64,000 bases of DNA from Austropuccinia psidii (lineage: Eukaryota; Basidiomycota; Pucciniomycetes; Pucciniales; Sphaerophragmiaceae), in contig JALGQZ010000007.1 of NCBI GenBank assembly GCA_023105745.1, positions 2,029,592 to 2,093,591 of the forward strand. Direction: 5' to 3'. The notes under the pieces were generated by a model. The model was not told the origin of the DNA. It worked only from the letters and a program-made list of their open reading frames with translations, and did no database searches. A program made the translations under genes and the position numbers. Shown piece after piece: positions 22,603 to 34,498 of the stretch; the first letter of the stretch is position 1, and every line of letters begins with the position of its first letter.

Positions 22603-23461
22603 GAGACAAAGACTCTGTGACTCAATTCCAGGCCAAAAGTGATGAACTTTTGCGTGTATTTTGACATCTCATGCCTTTCAGCAAGGAATTTGGGGGTCTG
22701 GCTCCCCCTTAGAGCCAATATTCCTTTCCCCCCCAGAATTAATCTTTCCAATTTACTTTTCCTTTAATTCCTCATAATCTATTATACTTATAATTTACAT
22801 ATGTAATTAAATTTAGTTTTTACAGTAAACCACTGTAATAGTTGATACCTCATATGTAAATAAAAGCTCACTCATAGAATACACATGCACATTCTGACAT
22901 TTCAATTGAAAATACTTCAGTTCCTCATAACTTCTAAGCTACACACAACACATAAATTTTAACACACAAATTGATGGCTAACACCACATGCAATGTGAAT
23001 TAAATTAAGGTTTTGGGGATTTTCAACTTTTGTACAGAAAATACTAAAAACTTAATGTAATCTTATTTAGAGTTGAGTTACAGAAATTTTACCCAGAGGT
23101 GACCCCACCTTATTTTTTATAAAGAGTCCAATGGTGAAATAATTTTAATATGTTTATTTTTAGGATAAAAAGTTATAGTAATTTTTATTTAACTTTTTTC
23201 CAGAATTATTTCAATTTTGCTATTTTTGTTGGAAATTCATTTTTACTTAATTTTTTCAAGTAAAAATGTGTTTTCACAATTTTAAATTTCAATACAATTC
23301 TATTTTTAAATTATAATTAAGTTTTGATTTTTTTCCATAAATTCATATTTATATTTTAAGTTTTGTTTTGATAATATAAATAAATTAATCTTATTTATAA
23401 TTGTATCTTGTTTTGTTATTTTTGGTCTTTTGGGTATCTGAAAGTACCTCTAAGGCTCACA
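22603..23461 (-). repeat. 5' LTR of the left D element, proximal part (U3)
   Basis: Starts TGTGAGCCTTAGAGGTA at 23461 on the minus strand and continues at 9721 after the nested insertion. Sequence at 41700-42424 is a diverged relative (shared blocks around TTAATCTTTCC and GAGCCAA.ATTC). Confidence 0.75.
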
Positions 23462-24759
23462 GTATTCAGCCCATATATATGCAAGACCCAAAAATGTCGG
23501 AAATAAATAGTATTTTCTTCCTTCATTAAAATATGATTTCTCATAATATTCTTTAAAATGAAATATTTGAAGGTGAAAAGGTTCATTTTCACTTTATGAA
23601 ATTGTTTTATACTGAGATATTTTCTCATACAGAAAAAATTATAATTTTATCTTGAAAGGAATTTTGTTACTAAATTGGACAAAATTGTAAAAAAACTTCA
23701 CAGTAATTATCTATGGCCATATTTTGTTTTTCTTTGGTTAGAAAAAGAACTTTGAAAGCAAATGAAGTTAATTTTCAAACCCATTTTTTGGTTCTTCACC
23801 CCAGTGGAAACAATTATCAAATTATCTCCACTATAAAATCTAGCTTCATAGATTCAAAAATAATTTATGGAAGGAATATTTGGAGTGGAAGACATGTCAA
23901 ATTTAGAGAAGGTAATATTGTCATAAATTTATCTATCTAAGAGCTTTTAATATGATAAAAAAATTTGCATATAAATAAAAACACTTAGTATAAATTCTTC
24001 AGATGTCTGAGTCAAAGAAGATAAAAAAATCCATGGGAGTTTCCTTATAAATTCTTAAATAAAATATTAAGTGGTCAAAGGTTCTGTCATATATGAAAGA
24101 AATTATGCCTCTGGAAGTGATCATATGAGAAATTGGCCCCTATATACCTTTTTCTAGTAGTTTTTGGTTTCTTTTGGGCTTCAGACAAAAACTTGTTTTC
24201 AACTTTCTTAAAATTTGGCTCACACCTTTGTCCAACCCACATTCACTGGCCAGGTTGGAGTCAAGTTGGACACAAGTTGGATAAGCAAATATTCCACAAT
24301 TGACTATGATTATAAGTTCCTGAATTGAGAAAGCACTAAGCATATGTTCAAGCTCATCAATTCAAATTACTGACAAAAAAAAATTATTCAAAGATTTTAA
24401 AGAGATATTTTCTGTTGCATTTTAAATCCTTTCAAAAATAGTATTATATTTAGCTTTAAGCTTTACTAAACATCTGGAAATGATTTGGGGATATAACTTT
24501 CAAGTTTGAAGCCAATTTCAAAATCAATATATTTTGATTCCCAGGTATTTATTAAATTTAAATAAATGACTTTTAATATATTTACTAATGTCTAAATAGA
24601 CATTATTCCTTATGATTCTACAATATGTTGGGCCAACTTGTTATTTATGTCATCTTAATTCCAATAATTTATTGTGAAAGGATTTTCATATTTAATAAAT
24701 ATGATTGAAGTAATATTGATATTTTCAATTTGTGTAGGTCTTTTGTCATAATTTTACCT
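23462..24759. other. AT-rich DNA without recognisable gene
   Basis: Flank of the D element. A 75-codon open stretch at 23713-23940 has no recognisable motif and I do not call it. No LTR termini, RNA gene or repeat unit was recognised. Confidence 0.5.
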
Positions 24760-25730
24760 CATTTGTTTGGATTAAAATTCTCTTATTCTGTTATTCTTTT
24801 TCCCCTTTTGAATTTCTCCTCTTTTTAGTTATTCATTTCACTTGTTCATTTCTTCTTTTGTCATATTTGTTCATTTTAATTCATTTTTAGTGAATTCCTT
24901 GTGTTTTTGATTTGATTTCTTTTGAATTTCATTTTGCAATTATGCAATCTCAATTTTTTTATCTTTTACTTTTTATTTTTATTTACTTAAATTTCTTTAA
25001 TTTTTTTTAACTTTCTTACTTTCAAGTTTGATACATGCTTTTTTGGATTTTTAATTTTATTGATTTTTTCATCTTTGATTTCATTATTTTTTCTTTCATT
25101 TTAGTGATTTACTTTTTGTGAATATTTTTTTAATTTAAATTTATTTACTTTTTTGAATTCCATTTTTTTTATTTTTATTTTTTTTTATTTTTTTTGAAGT
25201 GTAAACACTGAAAATCAGTGCCTTTTAACTAATTTGGGGTGTTTAAACTTCCAAAAGAATAAAGTTAAGTTTTGAAAAAAATATGATTAATTGAGTAGAA
25301 TTAAAAATGAAGGAATTCAAAATTTGGAATAAAATAGAGAAAAAAAACTCTTTAAAAAATAAAACTCAAAATAGAAAAATGTAAAAAAGAAAAATAAACA
25401 AAAACTAAAAAAAACTCAATTAAAATATGAAAATTTCTTAAAATAATAAAAAAAATGATGAAATACAAAAAATTTAAATATATCAAAGGAGAACCAAAAA
25501 TTTAGAAAAATTTTAATAAAATTCTGAAAAATAAAAAAAGGTGAAAAATTTGAAAAGAAATGAGAAAAAATTGGAGACAAAAATTGGCTTCTTTCTCATA
25601 ATTGAGGAAAGAATCAGTATGAAAATGTACAAAAAACCCAAAGAATAATAATAAAAGTTTAAGTTCCAAAAAAAAAAGTCAAGAATGAAACAGAAATTTG
25701 AAATTTGAAAAAAATACTACTTTTTCTTTT
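24760..25730. repeat. T-rich then A-rich mirror block with a central hairpin
   Basis: The plus strand is dominated by T/TTTA runs from about 24,760 to 25,200 and by A/AAAT runs from about 25,245 to 25,730. The switch is marked by a perfect 6-bp inverted repeat with loop AAA (CACTGA 25206-25211, TCAGTG 25215-25220). The arms are loosely complementary (for example GAATTCC near 25155 and GGAATTC near 25312). It could be a decayed foldback element or two opposite low-complexity expansions. Confidence 0.5.
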
Positions 25731-26488
25731 GATCAAAATTCCTAATGTTGATGATTTGCACTTACTTCAGGGGAAAATTCATAGTAAATAAGATTTGGAC
25801 TACTAAGAAAAACTGAAAAGAAGAAATGAAAATATCTTGAAATAAATAACTGGGCTGAAGGATTAATAAGGTTGAACAGAAATGGTGAAAGTAAAAATTT
25901 AGTACTTGAATCCTTTGCAAGCTTTCATATAGAAAATTGGGGATAAAATGGATTTAGTGTGAATGATTATGTGATATTCAAAAAAAGATGAAAAGATTTG
26001 ACAAAGGAATTGGGTTAATTATCATTAATACCATTGTGCTTAACTTGAAAAACAAATAGAATCAACATATAAAAGAAATTTAACTTGGAAAGGTCCTTTT
26101 ATAATGAAAATCTTTCAATAAATTGAAGAAAATCTTATTCCTATGTAATAATTGATAGCAATGAATACTTTTAATAATCAAAATAAGAGTAAAATATTGA
26201 AAAGTAAGAATAATCCTCCTAAGTTACAAAAAGAAATGGCTATAAATTGAGCTTCAAATAATTCTGGAAACCATATTTTCAACATAAATATGGAATATTA
26301 ATGAGTAATATGAAGGAAAGGTATGTATTTATCAAGAAAATGTTTCATGATTGGGTCATAACTTTTAAAATGTATTTAAGCTATGTAAGAGAATAGATAA
26401 AAATTATATGGAAGAAGATTTTTCTAAAAAATGTTTCATTTATTTAAAAGTGTCTTTTCATATGTTGAAGTTTTGAATTCAAAAAATG
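25731..26488. other. AT-rich DNA, nothing recognised
   Basis: No open frame of note, LTR end or repeat unit recognised between the mirror block and the truncated A-type LTR. Confidence 0.4.
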
Positions 26489-27198
26489 TTGACTTATGGA
26501 GGGCTCAGGGATTGGAATAAGAGGGATTACACTTAAGAGTGTAAATAAGATAATATTACTAATAAAATTAATATCAGAAAAGCAGAAACAAAAAAATAAG
26601 AGTAAGAATAAAAGAGCCAACCAAAAAACAAGTCCAAGTCCACTTTTTAAACCTGTCAGAAAGAAAGAGAAGGGTTAATAAGGATATGGCCACCACAACT
26701 ATACTGAACAGGTGAGGAAAATATGAAAAGACTAACTTAATACCAATAAGTATAATACCCAAAATAAGAGTAAGAATATTCATCAAATAATAAATCAACT
26801 ATCTTAATTCACTGGGGAGAAAGTCCCCAAACAGAGGAAGAGGGGCTGATATCTATGAGAATCCACCAGCCCTGATCCAAAGAGTAAATTTTCTTGAGAG
26901 GAATCTTGATTTGAATTGATTTGGATGATACAGCCCCTATATGGATGTACAGGGTCTGTACAAGAGGTATGGTGGATTTGGGTGATCATACAATTTCAGT
27001 CTTGTGAATCCAAACTGTATTTGGGATATCCAGCCTGTACAAGTATTGACAGGCTGTATTGATGAGCCAAGCTGTATGCATGTTTCAGCAAGAAGACTTT
27101 CTGAAACTTATTTCTGATATATATACTGGATTTTCTGGTACCATAAGTTTGAGTGGGTTTAAGGTTGAATGCCCTTACCCCTGATAGTGGCTGTGACA
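26489..27198 (-). repeat. Truncated A-type LTR
   Basis: Minus strand starts TGTCACAGCCACTATCAGGGG at 27198 and carries the CAATACAGC-rich U3, the GGGGACTTTCTCCCC block, the TTTTCCTCACCTGTTCAGTAT region and GGCTCTTTTATTC. It stops at CATAAGTC (26489), lacking the last 55-60 bp, including the terminal GCCCCTGTGACA found at 7030. No gag or pol is attached. Confidence 0.75.
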
Positions 27199-30100
27199 TA
27201 ATGTGAATATTATCCACAAATATGAATGAGAAGTTTTTTCTGCTTTTGGAAAGGGGTTTTATTCAGAATCCTCTTGAATTAGAAAATAATGGGCTGTTAT
27301 ATATGAGGAGACAAATAAAGATCATGGAGAATCCATAATATTCTATTTCAATTGGGAAACATTCTGAATTTCCAAAGCTGTGGCTGAAAGTATATGCAAA
27401 AGGATTTCAAGGCTGGAACCATGGATGAGACTTGGGTCAAAAGCAGGTTGCAACTGCTCCTCCTTCTAGAAGGGGTATCTTTGCTTCATGGTGAACACTC
27501 TTCATTTTGTTGGGAGTTTCATAGACAAACATTACAGAAAAGGTTGAAGAAATTTGAAAAAAATGAAAAAAGAAGGAATTTGGGGTTTATGGAATGAGGA
27601 AAGATCCTTTCAAATTACTAAAGACAATGGAAAGATCTATTAAAAGTATGAAAAAATGGGTTAAATATTATAGGTGATTGAAGAGAGAAGAGTGAAAAGG
27701 TAATTTGTATCATTGGTGAGGTAAAAAGAGGTGAAAAAGGTCTTGGAGGCAGGTTTTTTTTGAAAATGAATGGGGTATTCAGAAGGAAAAGAAAATGAAA
27801 ATGGGTTGGAATGGTTTTGTTGAAGAATGAAGTTTTTTTGGATTTAATTTTTTTTGGAATATTTGTTTATGTTTTTTGGGGGGATGTGAAAGAATAATTG
27901 AAGAAATGGGTCAGGGATTTTTTTGGGAAAAAGACCTTTTTGGGGGATTTTTAGAAGGTTTTTTTAATTGAAAAGGGGCCCATGAAATTCTTGATATGTT
28001 TTTACTAAAATGGTTACATAATTTTACCACAAACCTATTTTAAATTTTATTATTTACAACAATATTGCTAATTAAGATATTCAATTTCTATTAAAAGGAA
28101 AATCTCAAGATCCATTCTTCTTTGAAGAATAATTTGGAGCCCATTTTGAAGTTGGTGAACCTCTTATATAATATAATTAATAGTTAGAGAAATAAAGCAT
28201 TCTTCTGAATATACATCTTGAGGATCTTCATTTAATTAATGAAATAAAATATATGTATGGATTACTGTTGGTTAACTTTCCTAATAATTGTTGATTAAGT
28301 AAGCTTCACAGAAGATTATATGGCTCAAGTTTTTCCTTTAATTTGAAACTATTATAAAAAACCTTCATAAAACTGTTACTTCAGTTTGTCAAAAGAAGCC
28401 TTTTTGAGAATGTAGTTTCCAATTAACTAAAAGAATCTCTGAATACAGAAATGCTATTTTTAACTTAAAACTGAAATTTTCTTTAATAAAAAATGGCTTA
28501 CATTTTTCATGGATGATTAGTTTTCTTACATGAAAAATAAAAATTCTAAAAGGGGCTTAGATATTTGTATAATTTTTCTCATTTGTTACCCTGGGGCCCC
28601 TAGCATGGCTTCCAGTCTAATTACTAAGAATTTAAATAAACAAAAGGGCAGTGTAATACTATTAAGCTTAATTAATAGAGAAGTCACTATAAAAAAAGGT
28701 ATTTCATTGGTGTAATGAGCTTCAAAAATATGAAAAATACTGAAAGTAACTTTTATTACTTATATTTGAGAAATGTAATAAAAAAATTGCTATGAACATA
28801 TTTGTAAAAAATGTATTTGTAAGAGCTCTGAGGATCAATTCTCAAGCAGAATATTCCTCTTTGAATGCTGTAGCTACAAGATCAAAATAAAAAAAATTAT
28901 CCAATTTTTATCTGAACAGGTATTTTTATAGAAAAAAGACATATAGAAAAAAAAATACTATTGTTATAGAAGAAAAGCGACTATATCAACAAAGTAAAAT
29001 GGTGCTATAGAAACAAGATTGCTATAACTACAAATATTTAAGATGTGACTTGGTAAAAATATTACTATAACAACAGATCTTAAATGAGTGACTCGGAAAA
29101 AAAAAAGAGATGAAATCAAAACTAAGATTGCATTTTTACAAAGAATTTGAAATAACTCAAAGAAAATTTAATTAAAGTCATTGGAGATTGTTTATAAGGT
29201 AGTTCTTTTTATTCTTTCAGGATCAGATTATTAATATGAAATATAATTGAATTTGACTTAAAGAATCGATTTTAGAATTAAATGAAAATAAGCTAAGAGC
29301 TTCTAAATAATATCTAAGTATAAAATGACTATCGAAGATTAAATTATGACAAGGAAAGTAATAAAAGTAATGAGATTAATTACCAAATGGCCTTATACAG
29401 TGAGGAATGGTTGTGTTTATGTTTAGTAAAGAAATTTGTTCAATTAATGAAAATTCATATATCTCTTTAATTGAAAAACTCACAGAAGATAGGAAATGTT
29501 TTTCTTCTGTATATTTTACCCCCATTTATAGCTTACTAAACATTTTAGGTTAAATAATAATTATTCTAATTTAGAAATCAAAATTCAAGGAAAGCTCAAA
29601 TTTTTATCGGTGTCTTTGTATTATGGAAATAATATATTGGGATTTATCCAGATATTTTAATTATGAATTTATAAAATGATGAAAATGTATACACAGATAT
29701 TTCTTGGACTATCATTGAATTGAATTTTATTAGAAATAATCATTAAATATTCTTTTTACAAAAAATCTTGCCTTAAAGCCAAATGTGTTTTGGCTAGCTA
29801 TGAACACCTTTAGAGACTCCTTTATGAAGTCTAATATTAATGATTATATATAATTTAGTGATTATTGAATTTCAAATGTGAAATGAACCTTATTAATGAT
29901 AAAGAAATGATATTATTAATCATGCTGGAATGACGTTTTAATTGAGTCCACTTTATTTAACTTTATAGCGATGGGTTTTTTTCATAAAAGCTTCAGAGTA
30001 TTAATGGTACTTTAGGCTTGTAAGTAGATTTATTGTGAATTTTAAAAGAATGTCATTTTTTCCTTTGAAGTTAACTAAAAATCTCATAATTTACTGAGAT

Positions 30101-31966
30101 ATGTGGAATGGAAAGTGACCACAAGTGTCATAAAATACCTGTAAAATGGAACATGTATTATAAAGATGGTGAGTCAAATAAAAAAATAATGTTTGAATTT
30201 ACATTAATATGGGAAAACGAACTAAATACCCAGTATTAGAAATACTTTATTTGAGCTAGATAAGTAACTATCCACATAATTAAAAGTTGAATTTTTTTCA
30301 TATTCAAATTTCTCTGAATAATTATAAAATGACTCTAAAGGGACACAAAAAGTGTTTTTTTAGAATGAGTATTTGGAACTATAATCTTTGAGAGTCTAGT
30401 AGGAATATTTCATGAGGAGAAGAAATATTCATTCAGAAAAAATATTTTAGGGAAGATAATGGGAAAGTGAGGTGACCTCAATAGGGGCTAAAAAGATGTT
30501 TTTCAAAATGAACTCAAAGTATTTCACAGATATTCATATAAGCTCAATATGAATATGAAATTTTTTCAAATATGTATAAATTCAATATCATGAATTAATA
30601 TTATATATAAGGTAGTTGAATCTTAGTATTACTACTCTCTTTTTATCTAAAACCAATTCTGGATGTGAGCTCAGTCAAATGCTAAATTTAAATATTACTT
30701 CAGTTCAGTATTTACTAAAAGCATTAGATAATTTATTTTTTAAAAATGATAAGAGAAACAGCTGAAATTAAAGAGAAAAAGGTGAATCAAAAGTGCAATG
30801 GAGAAGAGAAATAACCAAAGTTGAATATAAAGGCAATATACCGATTATCTTCCCACTAGAAAACTGGATTGGAATAAGAAATTAAATTAAGCGTTAAATA
30901 ATTATAAAATATTTATTTCATATCAATTCAAAAATTAAAGGAAAAAAGAATATAATCTACAACTACTTCTCATTAGGGTAAAACAATTTTATTCTTGGCT
31001 AACTAAGAAACAATACAATGGCAAAAAACAGGTTTTTTTGCTTTGGATTTAAGCAAAGGCATTATTTCATCTAAAAGAAGGCTGTATTATATAAAATTCT
31101 AAATACACCATATCTTATTGTATTTGTTTCAAAATAATTGATAAGGAATTAGTTAATTTCTACTTTCATTTGTATCCCCTTGAATTCATTTCCCTTCATT
31201 TCTTCCCTTTCAAATACCCTTCTACATGTAAGTAGTACTAATACTTAGGGGAAATGAAGACCAGTGATAGATGAAAAATGAGGAAGTAGAAGAAATTGAA
31301 GAGTTGAAAGCCAAAAAGGGGGGTATCTTACTATAGTAGCTAAATGATCAGTTCCACACTCAAGTAGTCCTACTCAGATGTGTATGGAAGTTTTCAATTA
31401 AGATTCTTTAAAACACGTTTCAAAAATAAAATCAATAAATTAAATAATATCTCATATATTTATATAAATTTGATAGAGAGTTTCCCTTAATAAAATTTGG
31501 AATAAAAAATAAGCAAAACTGAAGTTAATTTGGGAATCTAGCCAATTTTTAGGAAAAATTAACAGTTTCAGTTTTAATACCTCAAGTATAAAAAAGAAAA
31601 AGATAATTTTCAAAGGAAAAATTATGGCTCAGTAATTTAATTTCACAAATTTACCAACCAAAAACTCAATGAATAGTGGTTGAAATAAAATACATATTTT
31701 ATAAAAAAGAAATTACTTCTGTCCTTAATATGGAAGAGCTACCAGTTCAAGGCTTTAGTATGAAGATTTTAGTTAAAAGGAAAGTAAATTTTGCCTCTTT
31801 AAATTTTTTAAGCTACTATTAACAAAAAATAGATAATAGAAGCTTCAAAAGAAAAAAAACCCTTTTTTAAATTTCATTATTATCTTAGAATAATACCACA
31901 AAAGCTGAATGTTTGACTAAAATTCAAAATTTATGAAAAAAAACCAACACTGTATGATTCAAAAAA
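27199..31966. other. AT-rich DNA without recognisable gene
   Basis: About 4.8 kb. 27,240-27,960 is G/T-skewed with oligo-G runs; the rest is A/T-rich with many stops in all frames. A 61-codon open stretch at 28530-28715 shows no motif. Probably decayed repeats; nothing can be assigned. Confidence 0.45.
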
Positions 31967-32356
31967 TGTCAGGTTGAGTCTATGATGAGAGTATTAAAAA
32001 GTATTTACAACTCTTAACTATGACTGTGACATGGTAAATAAAAATTTAAAAGGGGTTTCTAAGAGTTAAAGATGGTTTAATTTAATAATAAGAGGGCTTT
32101 ACTATAAGGAATATAGTGGTGGTGAGTGCTGTTGAAAGCCCTGGGTGAAGCTTTACCTGTTGGGTTACAATAATAAAGACTACAATACTTTAGTTTAAGA
32201 GTATACCTGGTTATTACCCAAGAGTAAAACTGTTTTTGGACAGTTTACTATGTAGGGTATTCAAGAGCAGGATGAGGAGACACTTCTGTCTGTGAAAAAG
32301 CCTCCTTTTATCCTGAAATGGGGTGGAAAGGGTGCTAGACCTTTCCACATAGAGGA
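31967..32356 (-). repeat. Solo I LTR (I-a), left part
   Basis: Ends CTCAACCTGACA at 31967 on the minus strand. TATA-like GGATAAAAGGAGG near 32304-32316. It continues at 38510-39558. TSD AAAAA at 31962-31966 and 39559-39563 (low-complexity, so weaker). The total of about 1.44 kb matches I-b at 40230-41649. Termini TGTCA(G/T)CC…CCTGACA are nearly inverted. Confidence 0.8.
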
Positions 32357-34380
32357 TGTAAGGTTTGACTATGAAACAATAAGTAAAAATTACTAATTTA
32401 TTACTTATTGTACTCTGAATGTCCTTATAATTGAAATAAATAAGATTAAAATAATAATAATAATAAAGAAATATTATTATTATGGCGTAAAAATATTATA
32501 TTATTAAATAAATATAATAATATAATTAATATTATATGAAATTATAATATTATAAATAATATATTAATATAAAATAATTAATATAGTATAAAGCTCTTTA
32601 TTATTGTTACCAACAAATAATAAAGGCGTAAAAAATTGTTTTTTATAAATAAAAAACAATTAATAACAATAATATTACTAATATTAAAGTTATATATTAA
32701 TATAAATACTATTTATATTAATTAAGAATTATTAAGAGTAATAATAAGAGAGAAATTATTATAATAAGATGAAATAACCTACTTTTAACACTTAAAATAA
32801 TAATTTTGAGATATTTTACGCCAAAAGAATATAATACAACTTTTTCAAATTGTATTTACAATAAAAAATAAAGAAATTTACTAAATTTCTTGATTTTACG
32901 TGGAAATGAGTTTATAGAGAGATTTATAACAAAAACAATTAAAGAATTGATTTAATCACGTAAAAATAGTGATTAATATTAAGATTATCTTTGGTCTTTA
33001 ATAATATAAGAGTTTTATATATAAAGAATAAAGAAATTACCTTCTATTTAATTGATTTAATGTTTTTGATGCGTCTGAGGGGAAAATAGAGTAAAAAGAG
33101 CTCTATTTATAGTAAATAACTCCCTCCTAGAGTCCAACAGGCTTCTAGTAGACGTGTACTGATCATATCCACTGGAATTGATCAATATTTTAAGGTGTGA
33201 GGGTGATTACATCATGATCAAACCATATTACATCATTATTACACCATTATTTAGAGTTATCACTATAACTCTAAGTTTGATGACATCAGAGGCTTGGCAG
33301 AACCCCAAATTTCGTGGATTTTATTAGTTTTAATCATAAAATAATAGTATTCACCAATTTTATCACTCTTAAGACTGTTAAACTTAATTTAAGGTTACAG
33401 TATGTGATCATAACAGCTCAATTTAAGCTCAAACTTTGATCCTCAATAACTTTTAAGGTTTTTACGCTACAGCAATTCAGAGAGTGAATTCTGATAGCCT
33501 GACATAACCTTATTATGCTGCCAAGAGCTTTTCATTACATCATCAAAACTCTAATTTTGATGATTTTTCTTGTAACTCATCTTTTCTGTCGAAATTCAAT
33601 ATTTTAAACTTCAAACCTTGATTTCAGGGGGTTATACCCTGAATTTAATAATAAAATTACGTCATTCTTCTAGAATAAACTAGTAGAATCCAACTGTATA
33701 CTTTTTTTTAAGTTTGGACTACTTTCACAACAAAGTGGTCAACAGCTCTGTTGATTTTTATCAATATTTCCTCATAAGTCTTAACCTTGTTTATAATTTG
33801 CAAAATAAAGTTCATATCTGTGTTCTTACAGTAATTACGTGGTAACTTTATTTTTGGTTCATCATTCTAGCATGTATAGTTTAGAAGATATTAGCTATGA
33901 TCCCTGAATATATGCATTGACCAAAAAAGTGCATATATTCAGGATAATTCCTTAAGTATTGATTTTGGGAATTAGCTTATTAATTGTTTTATATGTGTAT
34001 TTTTGTGGGAAATCCACTGGTACAATTTATTTCACATGTTGTTTCATTAGTTTCTGAGATAAATAAGGTTTTATGGTTTTTATAAGGTATTATACCTTAT
34101 AATTCCTTAAATATTGACTTTACAGATATGCCATAAAGGTGGTATATGTGTATTTTTCCATGGGGAATCCAATGGTATAATTTATTTCACATGTTCATTC
34201 ATTGGTTTTTAATTCAAACCAATTTTTATACCAATTTATGGTATTTTTTGTATATTTAAGTAATTATTCTTAATGTATATTTATTCTAAGTAATTTTAAT
34301 ATAATTATATTAAAGTTATAATTATTCTGAGTCTTTTTTGTGACCTTATTGGGTATGTGGTCATATCTCAAAGGCTCACA
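32357..34380 (-). repeat. 3' LTR of B2
   Basis: 2024 bp, TGTGAGCCTTTGAG (34380) to CTTACA (32357). It shares termini and overall design with the B1 LTRs but is clearly diverged. Very AT-rich U5 with (AAT)n-like runs near 32450-32480. Confidence 0.88.
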
Positions 34381-34414
34381 TTCCCTACCACCAAAAAAGA
34401 TTGTACCACAATCT
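34381..34414 (-). other. B2 polypurine-like tract and hairpin
   Basis: GGTGGTAGGGAA (minus strand, 34381-34392) abuts the LTR. The neighbouring inverted repeat AGATTGT-ACC-ACAATCT (34398-34414) corresponds to the A/T-only stem in B1, with a paired G-C replacing A-T. Confidence 0.6.
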
Positions 34415-34498
34415 GATATGTGTGATTAGGGTATCATCCACTGTCCTACCTCTTCAATAGACTTTGTTAGTCTTGAAGCTCAATAATGCTTAACTTTT

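Noticed and set aside
32450..32600. (AAT)n-like runs as a CRISPR or satellite array
   Set aside because: Irregular low-complexity U5 sequence of a B LTR, no spacers or regular period.
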